A DNA stretch of 64,000 bases, from positions 62,001 to 126,000 of the forward strand of contig QXJR01000020.1 in the NCBI GenBank assembly GCA_020975725.1. The letters run 5' to 3'. The stretch comes from Picocystis sp. L7. Lineage: Eukaryota; Chlorophyta; Picocystophyceae; Picocystales; Picocystaceae. Shown piece after piece: positions 42,392 through 52,638 of this stretch. The translations under genes and the position numbers were made by a program. The notes under the pieces were generated by a model, which searched no databases, was not told where the DNA came from, and was given only the letters and a program-made list of their open reading frames with translations. The stretch's first letter is position 1; the number at the start of each line of letters is the position of its first letter.

Positions 42392-44800
42392 TGTCGTTGC
42401 TGGATGGTTGATGTTGGATTGCCGTTGCTGGATGGATGTTGCTGGATGGATGCTGCTGGTTACTGCACTGCTGGATGGATGCTGCTGATGGATACTGCTG
42501 GATGGTTGCTGCTGGTTACTACATGTTCCACTCTCGACCCTTGGAGGACGAGAAAAGTGGTTGTATACACTTAGTCCCACGAAGGAGAGGTGAGACAAAC
42601 TCGGATGCTTGACGAAGAAACGGTCCCTTGAGTGCCTCGATGGCGCCGGATGCGGACGGTGTCGATGGTGCGTGGTTCGGAGACCTTGAGTAGGACTTGT
42701 TCATTAAAAAGACCGGTGGCTCTTCTCTATGGAGCACCAAGGTCATCCTCTACGGTAATTGTCCAAAAAGGTACATTTAGTACTCTATCTTAAGTAATAA
42801 ATGTCTAACCTTCTACATATACCGTCGAGCAAGAAGAAAACACTCCTCCATGGGGAGTGTGACCTAGGAAGGTGTAACACTACACTGCTGGATGGATGCT
42901 GCTGATGGTTGATGTTGGATTGCCGTTGCTGGATGGATGCTGCTGAGGGTTGATGTTGGATTGCCCTTGCTGGATTGTTGCTGCTGGATTGCCGCTGCTG
43001 GATGGATGTTGCTGGATGGTTGCTGTTGGTTACTGTACTGCTCGATGGATGCTGCTGGATGGATGCTGCTGATGGATACTGCTGGATGGTTGCTGCTGGT
43101 TACTACACTGCTGGATGGATGCTGCTGATGGTTGATGTTGGATTGCCGTTGCTGGATGGATGCTGCTGGATGGTTGCTGTTGGTTACTGCACTGCTGGAT
43201 GGATGCTGCTGGATGGATGCTGCTGATGGATGCTGCTGGATGGATGCTGCTGAGGGTTGATGTTGGATTGCCCTTGCTAGATTGTTGTTGCTGAGGGTTG
43301 ATGTTGGATTGCCCTTGCAGGATTGTTGCTGCTGGATTGCCGCTGCTGGATGGATGCTGCTGGATGGTTGCTGCTGGTTACTGAACTGCTAGATGGATGC
43401 TGCTGATGGATACTGCTGGATGGATGCTGCTGATGGTTGATGTCGGATTGCCGTTGCTGGATGGATGCTGCTGGATGGTTGCTGCTGGTTACTGCACTGC
43501 TGGATGGATGCTGCTGATGGATACTGCTGGATGGTTGCTGCTGGTTACTACACTGCTGGATGGATGCTGCTGATGGTTGATGTTGGATTGCCGTTGCTGG
43601 ATGGATGCTGCTGGATGGTTGCTGCTGGTTACTGCACTGCTGGATGGATGCTGCTGATGGATACTGCTGGATGGTTGCTGCTGGTTACTACACTGCTGGA
43701 TGGATGCTGCTGATGGTTGATGTTGGATTGCCGTTGCTGGATGGATGCTGCTGGATTGCCGTTGCTGGATGGATGCTGCTGGATGGATGCTGCTCATGGT
43801 TGATGTTGGATTGCCGTTGCTGGATGGATGCTGCTGGATGGATGCTGCTGGATGGTTGCTGTTGGTTACTGTACTGCTCGATGGATGCTGCTGGATGGAT
43901 GCTGCTGATGGATACTGCTGGATGGTTGCTGCTGGTTACTACACTGCTGGATGGATGCTGCTGATGGTTGATGTTGGATTGCCGTTGCTGGATGGATGCT
44001 GCTGGATGGTTGCTGCTGGTGACTACACTGCTGGATGGATGCTGCTCATGGTTGATGTTGGATTGCCGTTGCTGGATGGATGCTGCTGGATGGATGCTGC
44101 TGGATGGTTGCTGTTGGTTACTGCACTGCTGGATGGATGCTGCTGGATGGATGCTGCTGATGGATGCTGCTGGATGGATGCTGCTGAGGGTTGATGTTGG
44201 ATTGCCCTTGCTAGATTGTTGCTGCTGAGGGTTGATGTTGGATTGCCCTTGCAGGATTGTTGCTGCTGGATTGCCGCTGCTGGATGGATGCTGCTGGATG
44301 GTTGCTGCTGGTTACTGAACTGCTAGATGGATGCTGCTGATGGATACTGCTGGATGGATGCTGCTGATGGTTGATGTCGGATTGCCGTTGCTGGATGGAT
44401 GCTGCTGGATGGTTGCTGCTGGTTACTGCACTGCTGGATGGATGCTGCTGATGGATACTGCTGGATGGTTGCTGCTGGTTACTACACTGCTGGATGGATG
44501 CTGCTGATGGTTGATGTTGGATTGCCGTTGCTGGATGGATGCTGCTGGATTGCCGTTGCTGGATGGATGCTGCTGGATGGATGTTGCTGATGGTTGATGT
44601 TGGATTGCCGTTGCAGGATGGTTGTTGCTGGATGGTTGCTGCTGGTTACTGCACAGCTGGATGGATGCTGCTGGATGGATGCTACTGGATAGTTGCTGCT
44701 GATGGTTGCTGCTGGATTGCCGGTGCTGGATTGCTGCTGCTAGATTGCCGCTGCTGGATGGGTGCTGCTGGTTACTGCACTGCTGGATGGTCAATGGTCA
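42392..44800. repeat. Composite GCTGCTGGATGGATG minisatellite within Harbinger-B copy 3
   Basis: Short units (gctgctggatggat, gctgctgatgg, gctgctggttactgcact, gttgatgttggattgcc) are arranged in higher-order blocks. One block of 140 bp repeats almost exactly (gttactgcactgc ends at 43500 and again at 43640), and longer blocks recur near 43.0-43.5 and 43.9-44.5 kb. The array lacks stops in several frames on both strands, producing Leu/Asp/Cys/Trp or Ser/Gln/His/Pro pseudo-proteins that are not genes. It is interrupted by a solo LTR at 42524-42879. Confidence 0.9.
42524..42879. repeat. Solo LTR (356 bp) inserted in the minisatellite
   Basis: It begins TGTTCCACTC and ends GGTGTAACA, with CTACA duplicated on both sides (42519-42523 and 42880-42884), the 5-bp hallmark of LTR-element insertion. 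The flanks are minisatellite units. No internal region is present, so it is a solo LTR from recombination. A second copy of the same LTR, inverted, lies at 47252-48516. Confidence 0.88.
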
Positions 44801-45993
44801 ACTTCAACCGCAATCGTACCTTGTAATTGTGCACCCCCCACCGAGTACATATTTCTGTACTCCTGCATAGTAGGAGGTGTTGTGCTGAAGTAACTGTTCG
44901 CAACACCGCTGTAACGACACGTATGAAAGTTAGTCAGTAAAGCTGCTACCCAATCTTCCTTACTAGTTGCACGGGAGCCTGTCATCTTCCTTGTGACGTC
45001 CGTTACGAACGGCCACAAATTGCCAATCTTTCCAAATACCCATTCAACACATTCCCTGTACTGGGACATGGCGGTAGCGTACTCTGCCATGGCAGGTGTC
45101 CTGTTCGATCGTTTCGGTGCACGGAGGAGGACCTCGCTCGCTGGATAGGCTGCATCTCCGTACAAGCACACCCGCTGTCCAAGTCGTTCGCAAATAGCAC
45201 GCAATCGAGGCACAAGCTCAGAATCAACCAGCATTTGCGGATCGTTCGTACGACCTGCAGATGGTCCAAACCAATCGCCGATCATGAAGTTTGGAAGGAC
45301 AACGCACTGGTACTTGACCTTGTGCAACCGCTTCCATCCATTGTACATGCTCTCCTGTCCCACCATTGGGCGGCAGATGGTGAACATGGTGTCGTCAATG
45401 AAGCCCACACAGTGAGCTTCGAGGCACCCGCGGCGCGCCAAGTCATCCGCAAACAACGGGAGCTGGGCCTCCCACATTTCCAATCACATCGCACGTCGCG
45501 CGTGTTCGTACACCTCGTCTAGCATCACGTTGTACATCTCTGATATTGCCGGCGGAGGCCTACCGAAAATCTGCGCGAGCTCCATGTTGCGCTCACGCCC
45601 AGCCAACCGACGAAGGAGGAGGAGGAACGCCTCCTCACCGCCAAACCGCCTTCTGCACCGCGACCGCAGCACCTCTGGGACCTCCAGCAACCCTCGCAGC
45701 TCGGAAATCGCCTCTCGATCGAAGCGGAACCACGACCGCAATTCGTCGTCCGTAAAGGAGTCCACTGTGCGCGCCGTCGAAGCAAGAGAGCATTGCGGAC
45801 TCCACCAGCCCATCATTTCTCGCAGTAACGCGTCACACTCCGTCGCGATGGCGTCGGACGCAGCTGCGAACGCGAGACCAAGGCTAGGCGACTGACGCGT
45901 CACGACGACGGCCAAGGCGCGCATCCTCGCGATCTCCGCCTGCATTCGCCTCAGCTGCATGATCTCGAGGATCCTGCCTTTGCACTGCGGCAT
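44791..45993 (-). pseudogene. Harbinger-B transposase, copy 3, one stop codon
   Basis: The frame from MPQCKGRILE (45993; open upstream to 46032) runs to 44791 with a single TGA at 45484-45486, where copies 1 and 2 have CGA (Arg). All three catalytic residues are present: Asp in GFIDDTMF, Asp in LYGDAAYP and Glu in ECVEWVFGK. The spacing matches DDE_Tnp_4. It ends in FHTCRYSGVANSYF and a variable tail close to the minisatellite. Unlike copies 1 and 2 it keeps the first Asp. Confidence 0.85.
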
Positions 45994-46316
45994 GGTGCTT
46001 CTCTCCTCCCTCCTTCCCGCGTTCTTGTCCAAGCTTTGCTACCGCCGAGGAAGGGGTCCCATCACGGCTGAGGCCACGAAGGGATTATTTTCCTCAAAGC
46101 ATGTGTCCAAATCGCTCCATAATGACCGATGGAGTGTGATCCTCGTTTCGTTCCTTTTTCGTGGACCCGCAGAGGATCCCCCGAAATAGAACCACTATTT
46201 GCGGCGAAAACGGACCGGATTTTATTTTCGGATCGGGAAACCCGGGTCAACGGTCAAAAGATTACGTAATGCAATACCGGAAGATTTTTTTGGGGGGCTT
46301 GCCGAATGCCTCTAAT

Positions 46317-47251
46317 GGACTAGTGAGTCCTTGCAATTAGTTTTGGTTCTCTCCACAGTCGTTGTGAAGTCAGTTGTGAACTGATCCGTATCAATGAGGC
46401 GAAACCCTAGTTGAGCGTTTCGTTGTTTGTTCAGCCTGTGTGATGCCTTCAGCGGCAAGTCATAGAAACGAAGATGAGATTGGCTTGTTGTTGGAGGGCG
46501 TTGTGGAAAACTCAGTTGGAGAGTCGAAAAATCTGATTTATAGGTAATGCATGTGCGCTATTTATAGCGCTCCGAGTTTGTTCGAGCGAGGTATTGTTCG
46601 CAGTTGTACGACGCCTATTGACTTGCTTGTTTTGCTGTGGATTGCACCTGTCCAGCAGCTTTGCGTTGTCCAATCCAATGTCGGATTCCTTGGCATCTTC
46701 GTCGGGGGAACTCCTTGTCTTGGACTTCGTCGAAGATTGGGTTTGGTCACTAAGTGTGGGGCTGTTCCCTTCTGAAAGGGTAGTTCTTTCAACAACAGTC
46801 CCCCACCTTTGCTAGTGCTGATTGGGACTGGGGACGGGATCGAGGCCACCCTGATCCCGGGGGCACTCCCCAAAAGGATCGTACGGTCATGTACACAGCA
46901 GCCACTCGGGTCTTGCTAGGGAACTGTCCTAACCGTCTGATTGATCACCCCAGAATCTAGAAGATCCCGCCGGACAGGATCTTCCGGCGGATAAAGCTAA
47001 AGCACTCCCCCTTGTGAGAGGCTACGTTGGGCCCTCGAGGGATCATGAAATTCACTTCTTCTTGCCGTGGAACCATCGTTCCACGCGCCTCCAACCCTCC
47101 ACGTGTACCATCAGTCGTTTTGGCGAGGAGAAGACTATAGCCACGTTCACAACAGGACGCCACACCACTCTACCTAGGACTCATGTGGAGGGAAGGAAGG
47201 GATGGCGCTTGTCTCCCACTACTGCAGAAGGAGCGCTTATGGTTGTGCAAG
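46317..47251. other. No gene recognised
   Basis: Mixed composition, with no domain-bearing frame. A short inverted pair (aagatcccgccgg / ccggcggat) at about 46960-46995 forms a potential hairpin. Otherwise nothing is assignable. Confidence 0.3.
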
Positions 47252-48516
47252 TGTTACACCTTCCTAGGTCACCCTCCCCATGGAGTGTTTTCCTGTTCCT
47301 GGACGGTTCATGTACAAGATTAGACATTTATTACTTAAGATAGAGCACTAAATGTACCTTTTTGAGCAATTACCGCAGAGGACGACCTCGATGACCCATA
47401 GAGAGGAGCCACCGGTTGTGGCTTAATTTTGACCCCCCCCCCCCGGTGCTGAATTTCGACCCCCCCCCCTCTTTCGTAAAGTTTGTCGATGTTTACCGAG
47501 GGACGCCCCCCCCCCACGAACCGTGGCAAAGGGACCCCCCTCTGGATCCACCGCAGATCGTAGGATCCAACCCATGGGAACGCGACGGGGCCCGGCTAAA
47601 GCGGAAAACCATGGAGCGATCGAACAAGACCAAACTAGATTGTAAGAAGATCGACCGAGGCCAACACCGGATCACGTGTGGTGGGTCGGAACGGACGTAT
47701 GATATGCACCCTTTCGAATCACGACACATGCATCGGAGAAGAATTAGGAAGGAACGGAGACGGATTGAGGAATTGAGGTAAAGAGGATGGAACGATGAAA
47801 AGTAGGGAAGTACCTACGTTTGTGAAGACATCGTCTTACATAAGGTCAGGTTGCCTCCCACGTGGCCCTCGAGGGTGGAGTGGAGGGGATGGACGATAAC
47901 GTGGGGTCCGAGGACAATGCTCTTCTCGACCCTCTCAGACGCCCTAAGACCACCAATCTTCCTATCCCCTTCTTCGTCGATTTCCTACACGTCCATGACT
48001 GAGCTCGAGACAACGCCATTTCCATGGTCTCCGTTGGCATCTGTTTCAGCGAATGAGTCGGCTTGTAGACTTGACACGTCGCTTGCTCGTGGTTCCGTCT
48101 TGTTCGATCGCTCCATGGTTTTCCGCTTTAGCCGGGCCCCGTCGCGTTCCCATGGGTTGGATCCTACGATCTGCGGTGGATCCAGAGGGGGGTCCCTTTG
48201 CCACGGTTCGTGGGGGGGGGCGTCCCTCGGTAAACATCGACAAACTTTACGAAAGAGGGGGGGGGGTCGAAATTCAGCACCGGGGGGGGGGGTCAAAATA
48301 AAGCCACAACCGAGGAGCCACCGGTCTTTTTAATGTACGAGTCCTACTCAAGTCCTCGGACCCACCCGCCGTCCTCACGCCGTTAGCGTCCGGGCACCGT
48401 CGGGGCACTCAAGGAGCCGTTTCTTCGCCAAGCATCCGAGTTTGTCCCACCTCTCCTTCGTGGGACCAAGTGTATACGACCGCTTTTCTCGTCCTCCAAA
48501 GGCTGAGAGTGGAACA
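47252..48516 (-). repeat. Second copy of the 356-bp LTR, split by a MITE
   Basis: In minus orientation it matches the solo LTR of 42.5 kb from TGTTCCACTCTC (48516) to GGTGTAACA (47252). Without the inserted element and one copy of its target duplication (909 bp) the length is again 356 bp. Flanking pentamers (gcaag / caact) differ, so no target duplication of the LTR itself remains. More diverged than the other copy. Confidence 0.85.
47414..48311. mobile_element. 898-bp MULE-type MITE with ~215-bp inverted repeats
   Basis: The arms 47414-47630 and 48097-48311 are almost identical inverted copies (ggttgtggcttnattttgac, then long C/G runs). The 11-bp direct repeat gaggagccacc flanks it (47403-47413, 48312-48322), in the 8-11 bp range used by Mutator-like elements. 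The interior encodes nothing recognisable. The uninterrupted target sequence is seen in the solo LTR at about 42706-42722 (reverse strand, ccggtggctcttctc). Confidence 0.85.
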
Positions 48517-49278
48517 CAACTTGGCGTACAACATACGTGACGAATGATGACTTCTAGGTTGGGTGGGGGTGTTAAAAGATGGTGAGTTTACAACCACAGA
48601 TAGTAAACAAGAAACGGAAGGATTTAACCTATGAAGCCCCTTCAACTCACGTAAGGGGTGGAAGACAAGAAGATCCGGGCAAAGATTCTTCTAGAAGACA
48701 AATGTCCCCCGGAAGTAAAGAGACTTACTATGTTGTGACTAGTAGGATGGTCTTGCACATGTGGGGAAGATGCAACCACAACAACGTTGCCACTACCCTA
48801 TAAATAGGAGCAAGGTACCATGTAATTGATCAGTTGAGTCGACGCAAGCTCAGGCAACCCACATCAACGGGCGCGGGAGTGAGAACCCGCAGTGGGACCA
48901 TCTACCCCACAAACGAGCACTAGGATATACTAAGGGACTCATCTCACTTAAAACTAGCTAAATTAACTGAGCAAAACTCAACACTGGGACCCAGAGTCCC
49001 TTTCATCTTGCACGGTTGGGGGGGTGATGTAATGCAGCGTAGATGCATTCAACTCATATAATGGAGAAAGCATGCATGTACTTGATCAGTTGAGTCTTTG
49101 CGAAGTCAGGCATCGCACAACAAACAAGCGTGGGAGCATCACCTCCAAGTGAGACCCAAAAAGTGCAGGTCCACTTGGGAGAAGGGGCACCTCCTAGAGG
49201 AGAAGTGTCAGAGTCTCAGTCGACCAAAGGAAGCGTAGGTAAACTGAGCTATAATTATTTCTCAACACTCCTTGCCAC
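48517..49278. repeat. Degenerate tandem LTR-like sequences at the edge of the gene island
   Basis: Two related stretches, 48795-48905 and about 49055-49165, share the order TATA-like (ctataaatagg / catataatgg), tgatcagttgagtc, gcaagctcaggca / gcgaagtcaggca, gcgggag / gtgggag, gtgggacc / gtgagacc. They look like two diverged LTR 3' portions. No coding region is seen. The ADAT3 promoter must lie at the right end. Confidence 0.55.
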
Positions 49279-49425
49279 GTGTCATACGATGACCTGTCGG
49301 GTTTGCCATTGCATCCCTGGTTGTTTCGTCGTGGTGCTTCCTATGAAGTGGAGTGTGATCGTCTTGCACCCAAGCAAGTGTTGGCAGGATCCAGGCTTGT
49401 TTCGAACCGACACGCGAAGAACGAA

Positions 49426-50652
49426 ATGACGCACGTGCGTCGCGTGCCGGCGTTCGACGCGCACGAGCTGGAGACGAGGGAGGCGTGGGCAGTGGAGACC
49501 GGCTGCAAGGACGCACACCTGCTGGTGGAGAAGCTGAGGGAAAAGGCGCCCATGCACGTGGATGCGCCGCACCTGAAACGTGTGCGCAAGGTGGAGAAGG
49601 AGCAAGTACACGTACTGGTGTGCTTTGCAGACGAAACCGACGATGGGATAGGAAAAATCGGATGCGCACGAGACCTGGTGATGGAATGGAAACTGGAACC
49701 TTTCCTCGTCCAAGTGCCCAAATTGCCACCGCCCAACCGCAACAAACAAAAGGAATGGAGCCAAGACATGTGGCCAGTGGGATACAGACCCTGCAAAGGG
49801 ATGAGAGATGGACGGGACGAAGAAGAGCGGATCGAAACGGTCAAAGAAGAAGTGAGACGAGGCTCGGAAACGTTCCTGCTCTACATACAACGGAACAAAG
49901 ACGCCGTCAAAGGCATGGAGAGACGACCCCTGGATGCGGTACCAACCAATGGACGAAGTAAACGCAGCAGTAGGACAGTCGAGGAAGAGAACCGCTTGGT
50001 TGACTCGAAACACAGGAAGAAGGAGAACGAAGGAGATACAGTCGATCAATCAGCAGAGGAAAGTCGGCTGCGCGATCCAATGGTGGAATGTCCATCTAAA
50101 GAATTCGGATGTTGGCACCCAGGCCCATTTCCAGGAGACGATGGGGCTATGGTGGTTGATCCTGCCACGGGACATGTTGTGGCTTTTGCAAAAACCGAGT
50201 ACGATGTTCAATGCAGCCATCCACTTCGGCATCCGGTGATGCTGGTTGTCCAGGAAGTCGCTGAAAAACAACGGATACTGAGAACGCAAGCAGCGCACGC
50301 ACAAGGTAGGAATTTACCGGACGACTTGCATAGTCCTGTGAGGACGGAAGCTGCAGCCAAGCCTGGAGAATCACAGGAACATTTAGAATACCATGGTGCA
50401 GACCATCTTTCTTTTCATGATTCTCTCCAAGTGAACCCCGCAGATCTGATGCAATACCTTTGCACAGGATACGACTGTTACCTATGGCACGAACCGTGTG
50501 CGATGTGTGCAATGGCTTTGGTCCATTCGAGAGTACGTAGAGTTGTATTTCACAAAGAGGACAAGCGTTTTGGTTGTCTCAGCAGTGCCCAAAAAATACA
50601 CGGGCTGAAAGGAATCAACCACCGATATGAAGTGTATCACGTCTCCAACTGA
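49426..50652 (+). CDS. ADAT3: tRNA-specific adenosine deaminase subunit 3 (TAD3/ADAT3)
   Basis: Non-catalytic partner of ADAT2 in the heterodimer that converts A34 to inosine in tRNA anticodons (nucleus/cytosol). The C-terminal deaminase fold has HPVMLVVQ in place of the catalytic H-A-E (the Glu is Val, as typical of ADAT3), with zinc ligands in the later PCAMCAMALVHSRVRRVVF. The N-terminal domain has DAHELETREAW...HLKRVRKV, typical of the family. The frame is open upstream to 49279, but the family-like N-terminus begins at MTHVRRVPAF, so 49426 is preferred (408 aa). A charged, poorly conserved linker lies in the middle. Intronless; it converges with the JmjC gene, whose stop is about 200 bp away. 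Confidence 0.9.
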   Translation: MTHVRRVPAFDAHELETREAWAVETGCKDAHLLVEKLREKAPMHVDAPHLKRVRKVEKEQVHVLVCFADETDDGIGKIGCARDLVMEWKLEPFLVQVPKLPPPNRNKQKEWSQDMWPVGYRPCKGMRDGRDEEERIETVKEEVRRGSETFLLYIQRNKDAVKGMERRPLDAVPTNGRSKRSSRTVEEENRLVDSKHRKKENEGDTVDQSAEESRLRDPMVECPSKEFGCWHPGPFPGDDGAMVVDPATGHVVAFAKTEYDVQCSHPLRHPVMLVVQEVAEKQRILRTQAAHAQGRNLPDDLHSPVRTEAAAKPGESQEHLEYHGADHLSFHDSLQVNPADLMQYLCTGYDCYLWHEPCAMCAMALVHSRVRRVVFHKEDKRFGCLSSAQKIHGLKGINHRYEVYHVSN

Positions 50653-50855
50653 AAGCCACCAGTTCACGCTCCTTCGAAGCAGATCTATAGCAGTGAGCCA
50701 AACGTAGAAGATCGCACAAAGACCAATAAAATTCACCAATTCGTCGGTGGCTGCTCGAATCCTTGGTGGCTTTCTCTCCATGTTGAGCAGCAAGACGACC
50801 TGGCTTTGTTGATGGTTGTGTTGCCCAGTGCTGGGGTAGGGTGTTGCACACTTGG

Positions 50856-52292
50856 TCATAACAACCCTTTGCTACCTTTCGGGGTTCGTGGAAACAATCC
50901 CATTAGATGCTTCCTCCTTCTGCAAAGCTCTGCTACAACAAAGATACAAAAGAAGAGCAAGGAAGCGACTTCCCAAGTTTTTCTTTGCCTTTTCAAGTAG
51001 TACTGGCGCTCCAGTTGCATCCTTCGTTGAACCCCTAGTGATCCGGAAGCCTGTTCAACGTATTCGAAACCCTCCACCGCAATGCCACTCCTAATGTTGA
51101 GTTGGATATTGTGATCTGTCAAGCTTGCCAGGTAGTGGATCCAATAGCTAGGAACGTACAGTATGTCTCCAGCTTTGATGGTCACGTCCAGGTTTTGGAC
51201 ATTTCGAAGGAGAGGTGCCGACTCCACATTAAAGTCCGGAAGGTCGGGCCGTACCTTCCAATGCCGATATTCCGGATCTTCCTTGTCCGCCAGTTCTATG
51301 TATGTGTTAAGGCACTCGCAGGGATGCATAAGAAAGTATCTCCTTGCCCCCCTCATCATTATGATGAAGTTCCTGCTGACATCGAAGTGCCCCTCTGCGA
51401 TGACTCCCTTCTGCCCAATTCTCATGTTGATGTACCTGTCCCCGGCAGAAAATCCAGTTAGCTCGTGGGTAGCCCGAGAGTTGTTCACAGAGTTGAGAAG
51501 AAGACCTGCGTTAAGGGGCACTCCAGCGGCATCTGTGCCAAGGTATCCGAGCCCGATGCTCCCAGTTTCGGTTTCCTCTTGGATCACTTGCCGGAAGGCT
51601 TTGGCACTTGTTGGGCTGTGCATGTGCGATGGTAAGGGCTGGCGGCCCAATCCGAGAGCGGCCTTTGTTTCCTTATTTAGATTGCGGAAGGTTGGCATCT
51701 CTTCAGCAATCCAGTCATGATCCGCCTTGCCAGCTAAAAAGTAATAGTGAGTATCTTTAGCCTGATCTGGCAATGGCTGTTCCAAGAACTCTTCCAGGGT
51801 CATCTCCATTTTTTGAGTCGGTTTGTCGTAGGTCTTACTTTTTCTCGCCTTGTCCTCGCTGAAGTACATAAACCTACCAGTGTGCGCCACAGTCACACTG
51901 TGTTTTCGGTGTTTCATCCTCTTCACCAAGTAGTCGTTGTCCTTCCACCGTTCCACGCCAGCGTCCACGTCGGGAACATGCTGAAGCACGAATGGTATCT
52001 CCAATCGATGCATTTCTTGAGCTTTGTTCCTGTCTTGCTCCTTTCTCCAGTCCAATGTCAGCAGACCATCCTTGGATGGCGGTGGAGTCCTCGTATTGGC
52101 CATGGGATGTAATTTCAGTCGCTCCAGCAGCAAATTGGGACGCAGCTGCTCCGGCCAAGCGTCCAGGCAGGGATCCAAGGGCTCCCTTGTTTCACCGCGC
52201 GTGGTTTCGACCATCAAGCTGCACGTCCAAAGGCACCAAAACAACGCACGTGTCATCCACCTTGGACCTTTGTGCGGCCTGCCGACGGCCAT
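50856..52292 (-). CDS. JmjC (cupin-like) oxygenase of the secretory pathway with C-terminal TM
   Basis: 478 aa (or 466 aa from M13). A hydrophobic N-terminus (MTRALFWCLWTCSLMV from M13) looks like a signal peptide. The JmjC/cupin_8 core has Fe(II) ligands H302 and D304 in EGHFDVSRNF and the distal H386 in YVPSYWIHYLASL, preceded by the usual KAGDILY. A Cys pair, C30s-type residues and HPCECLN are consistent with a lumenal domain. One TM segment (442-455, VASLLFFCIFVVAEL) and a basic cytosolic tail follow. By inference it is a type I ER/Golgi-membrane 2-oxoglutarate oxygenase, perhaps a hydroxylase of lumenal proteins; the substrate is unknown. Relatives are the ER JmjC proteins of plants and algae. 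Confidence 0.8.
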   Translation of the reverse strand: MAVGRPHKGPRWMTRALFWCLWTCSLMVETTRGETREPLDPCLDAWPEQLRPNLLLERLKLHPMANTRTPPPSKDGLLTLDWRKEQDRNKAQEMHRLEIPFVLQHVPDVDAGVERWKDNDYLVKRMKHRKHSVTVAHTGRFMYFSEDKARKSKTYDKPTQKMEMTLEEFLEQPLPDQAKDTHYYFLAGKADHDWIAEEMPTFRNLNKETKAALGLGRQPLPSHMHSPTSAKAFRQVIQEETETGSIGLGYLGTDAAGVPLNAGLLLNSVNNSRATHELTGFSAGDRYINMRIGQKGVIAEGHFDVSRNFIIMMRGARRYFLMHPCECLNTYIELADKEDPEYRHWKVRPDLPDFNVESAPLLRNVQNLDVTIKAGDILYVPSYWIHYLASLTDHNIQLNIRSGIAVEGFEYVEQASGSLGVQRRMQLERQYYLKRQRKTWEVASLLFFCIFVVAELCRRRKHLMGLFPRTPKGSKGLL

Positions 52293-52638
52293 GACGCACC
52301 AACGGCGCTACCCGTTTCAGCAACGGTCCACCTGGCCCTTGGGGAAGTCTTCTTCAGACGCACGTGTCGGTTGGAAGCGGTGAAATCGAGCTTTGGACGC
52401 AAGAGAATTCGCGTCGAAACGAATTGAAAAGGATCGCGGTTTCGATCCTTGGAATGGATGGAGGCGTGGAGGGTTTCCCAAGGAAGACGAACGGTCAACC
52501 GACGCCCGATCGAAAGGGAAACGAGGCCCGTCTTAGAAGGAAAGAAAGGGGGGATTCGCGGGGGCTGATCCCCATCGAAAGGATCGGGTCGGAGGTAGGA
52601 AGGGGAAGAAAAACGAGTGGATGGATGGAAAGGAAACA
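52293..52638. promoter_or_regulatory. JmjC upstream region with TTCGATC/GATCGAA motifs
   Basis: This 346-bp gap lies upstream of the minus-strand JmjC gene and abuts the TraB stop. It contains tttcgatcc (52439), gatcgaaagg (52508) and catcgaaaggatcgg (52573), the same motif found in the other island promoters. Confidence 0.4.

Larger units (their letters stand above)
40899..46313. mobile_element. PIF/Harbinger family B, copy 3, full length
   Basis: The left end agaggcattcggcaagcccc (40899) is repeated inverted at the right end (46313). The arms agree over about 37 bp including an A-rich stretch and cttccggt. AAT flanks both sides (40896-40898, 46314-46316), a 3-bp target duplication. It contains a plus-strand Myb-like gene, a large minisatellite (itself hit by an LTR element) and a minus-strand transposase with one stop codon. 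Length 5415 bp, of which about 2.4 kb is the minisatellite plus solo LTR. Confidence 0.88.

Noticed and set aside
42937-44826. Long Leu/Asp/Cys/Trp and Ser/Gln/His/Pro frames
   Set aside because: They are translations of the minisatellite in several frames on both strands, with no start context or conserved domain.
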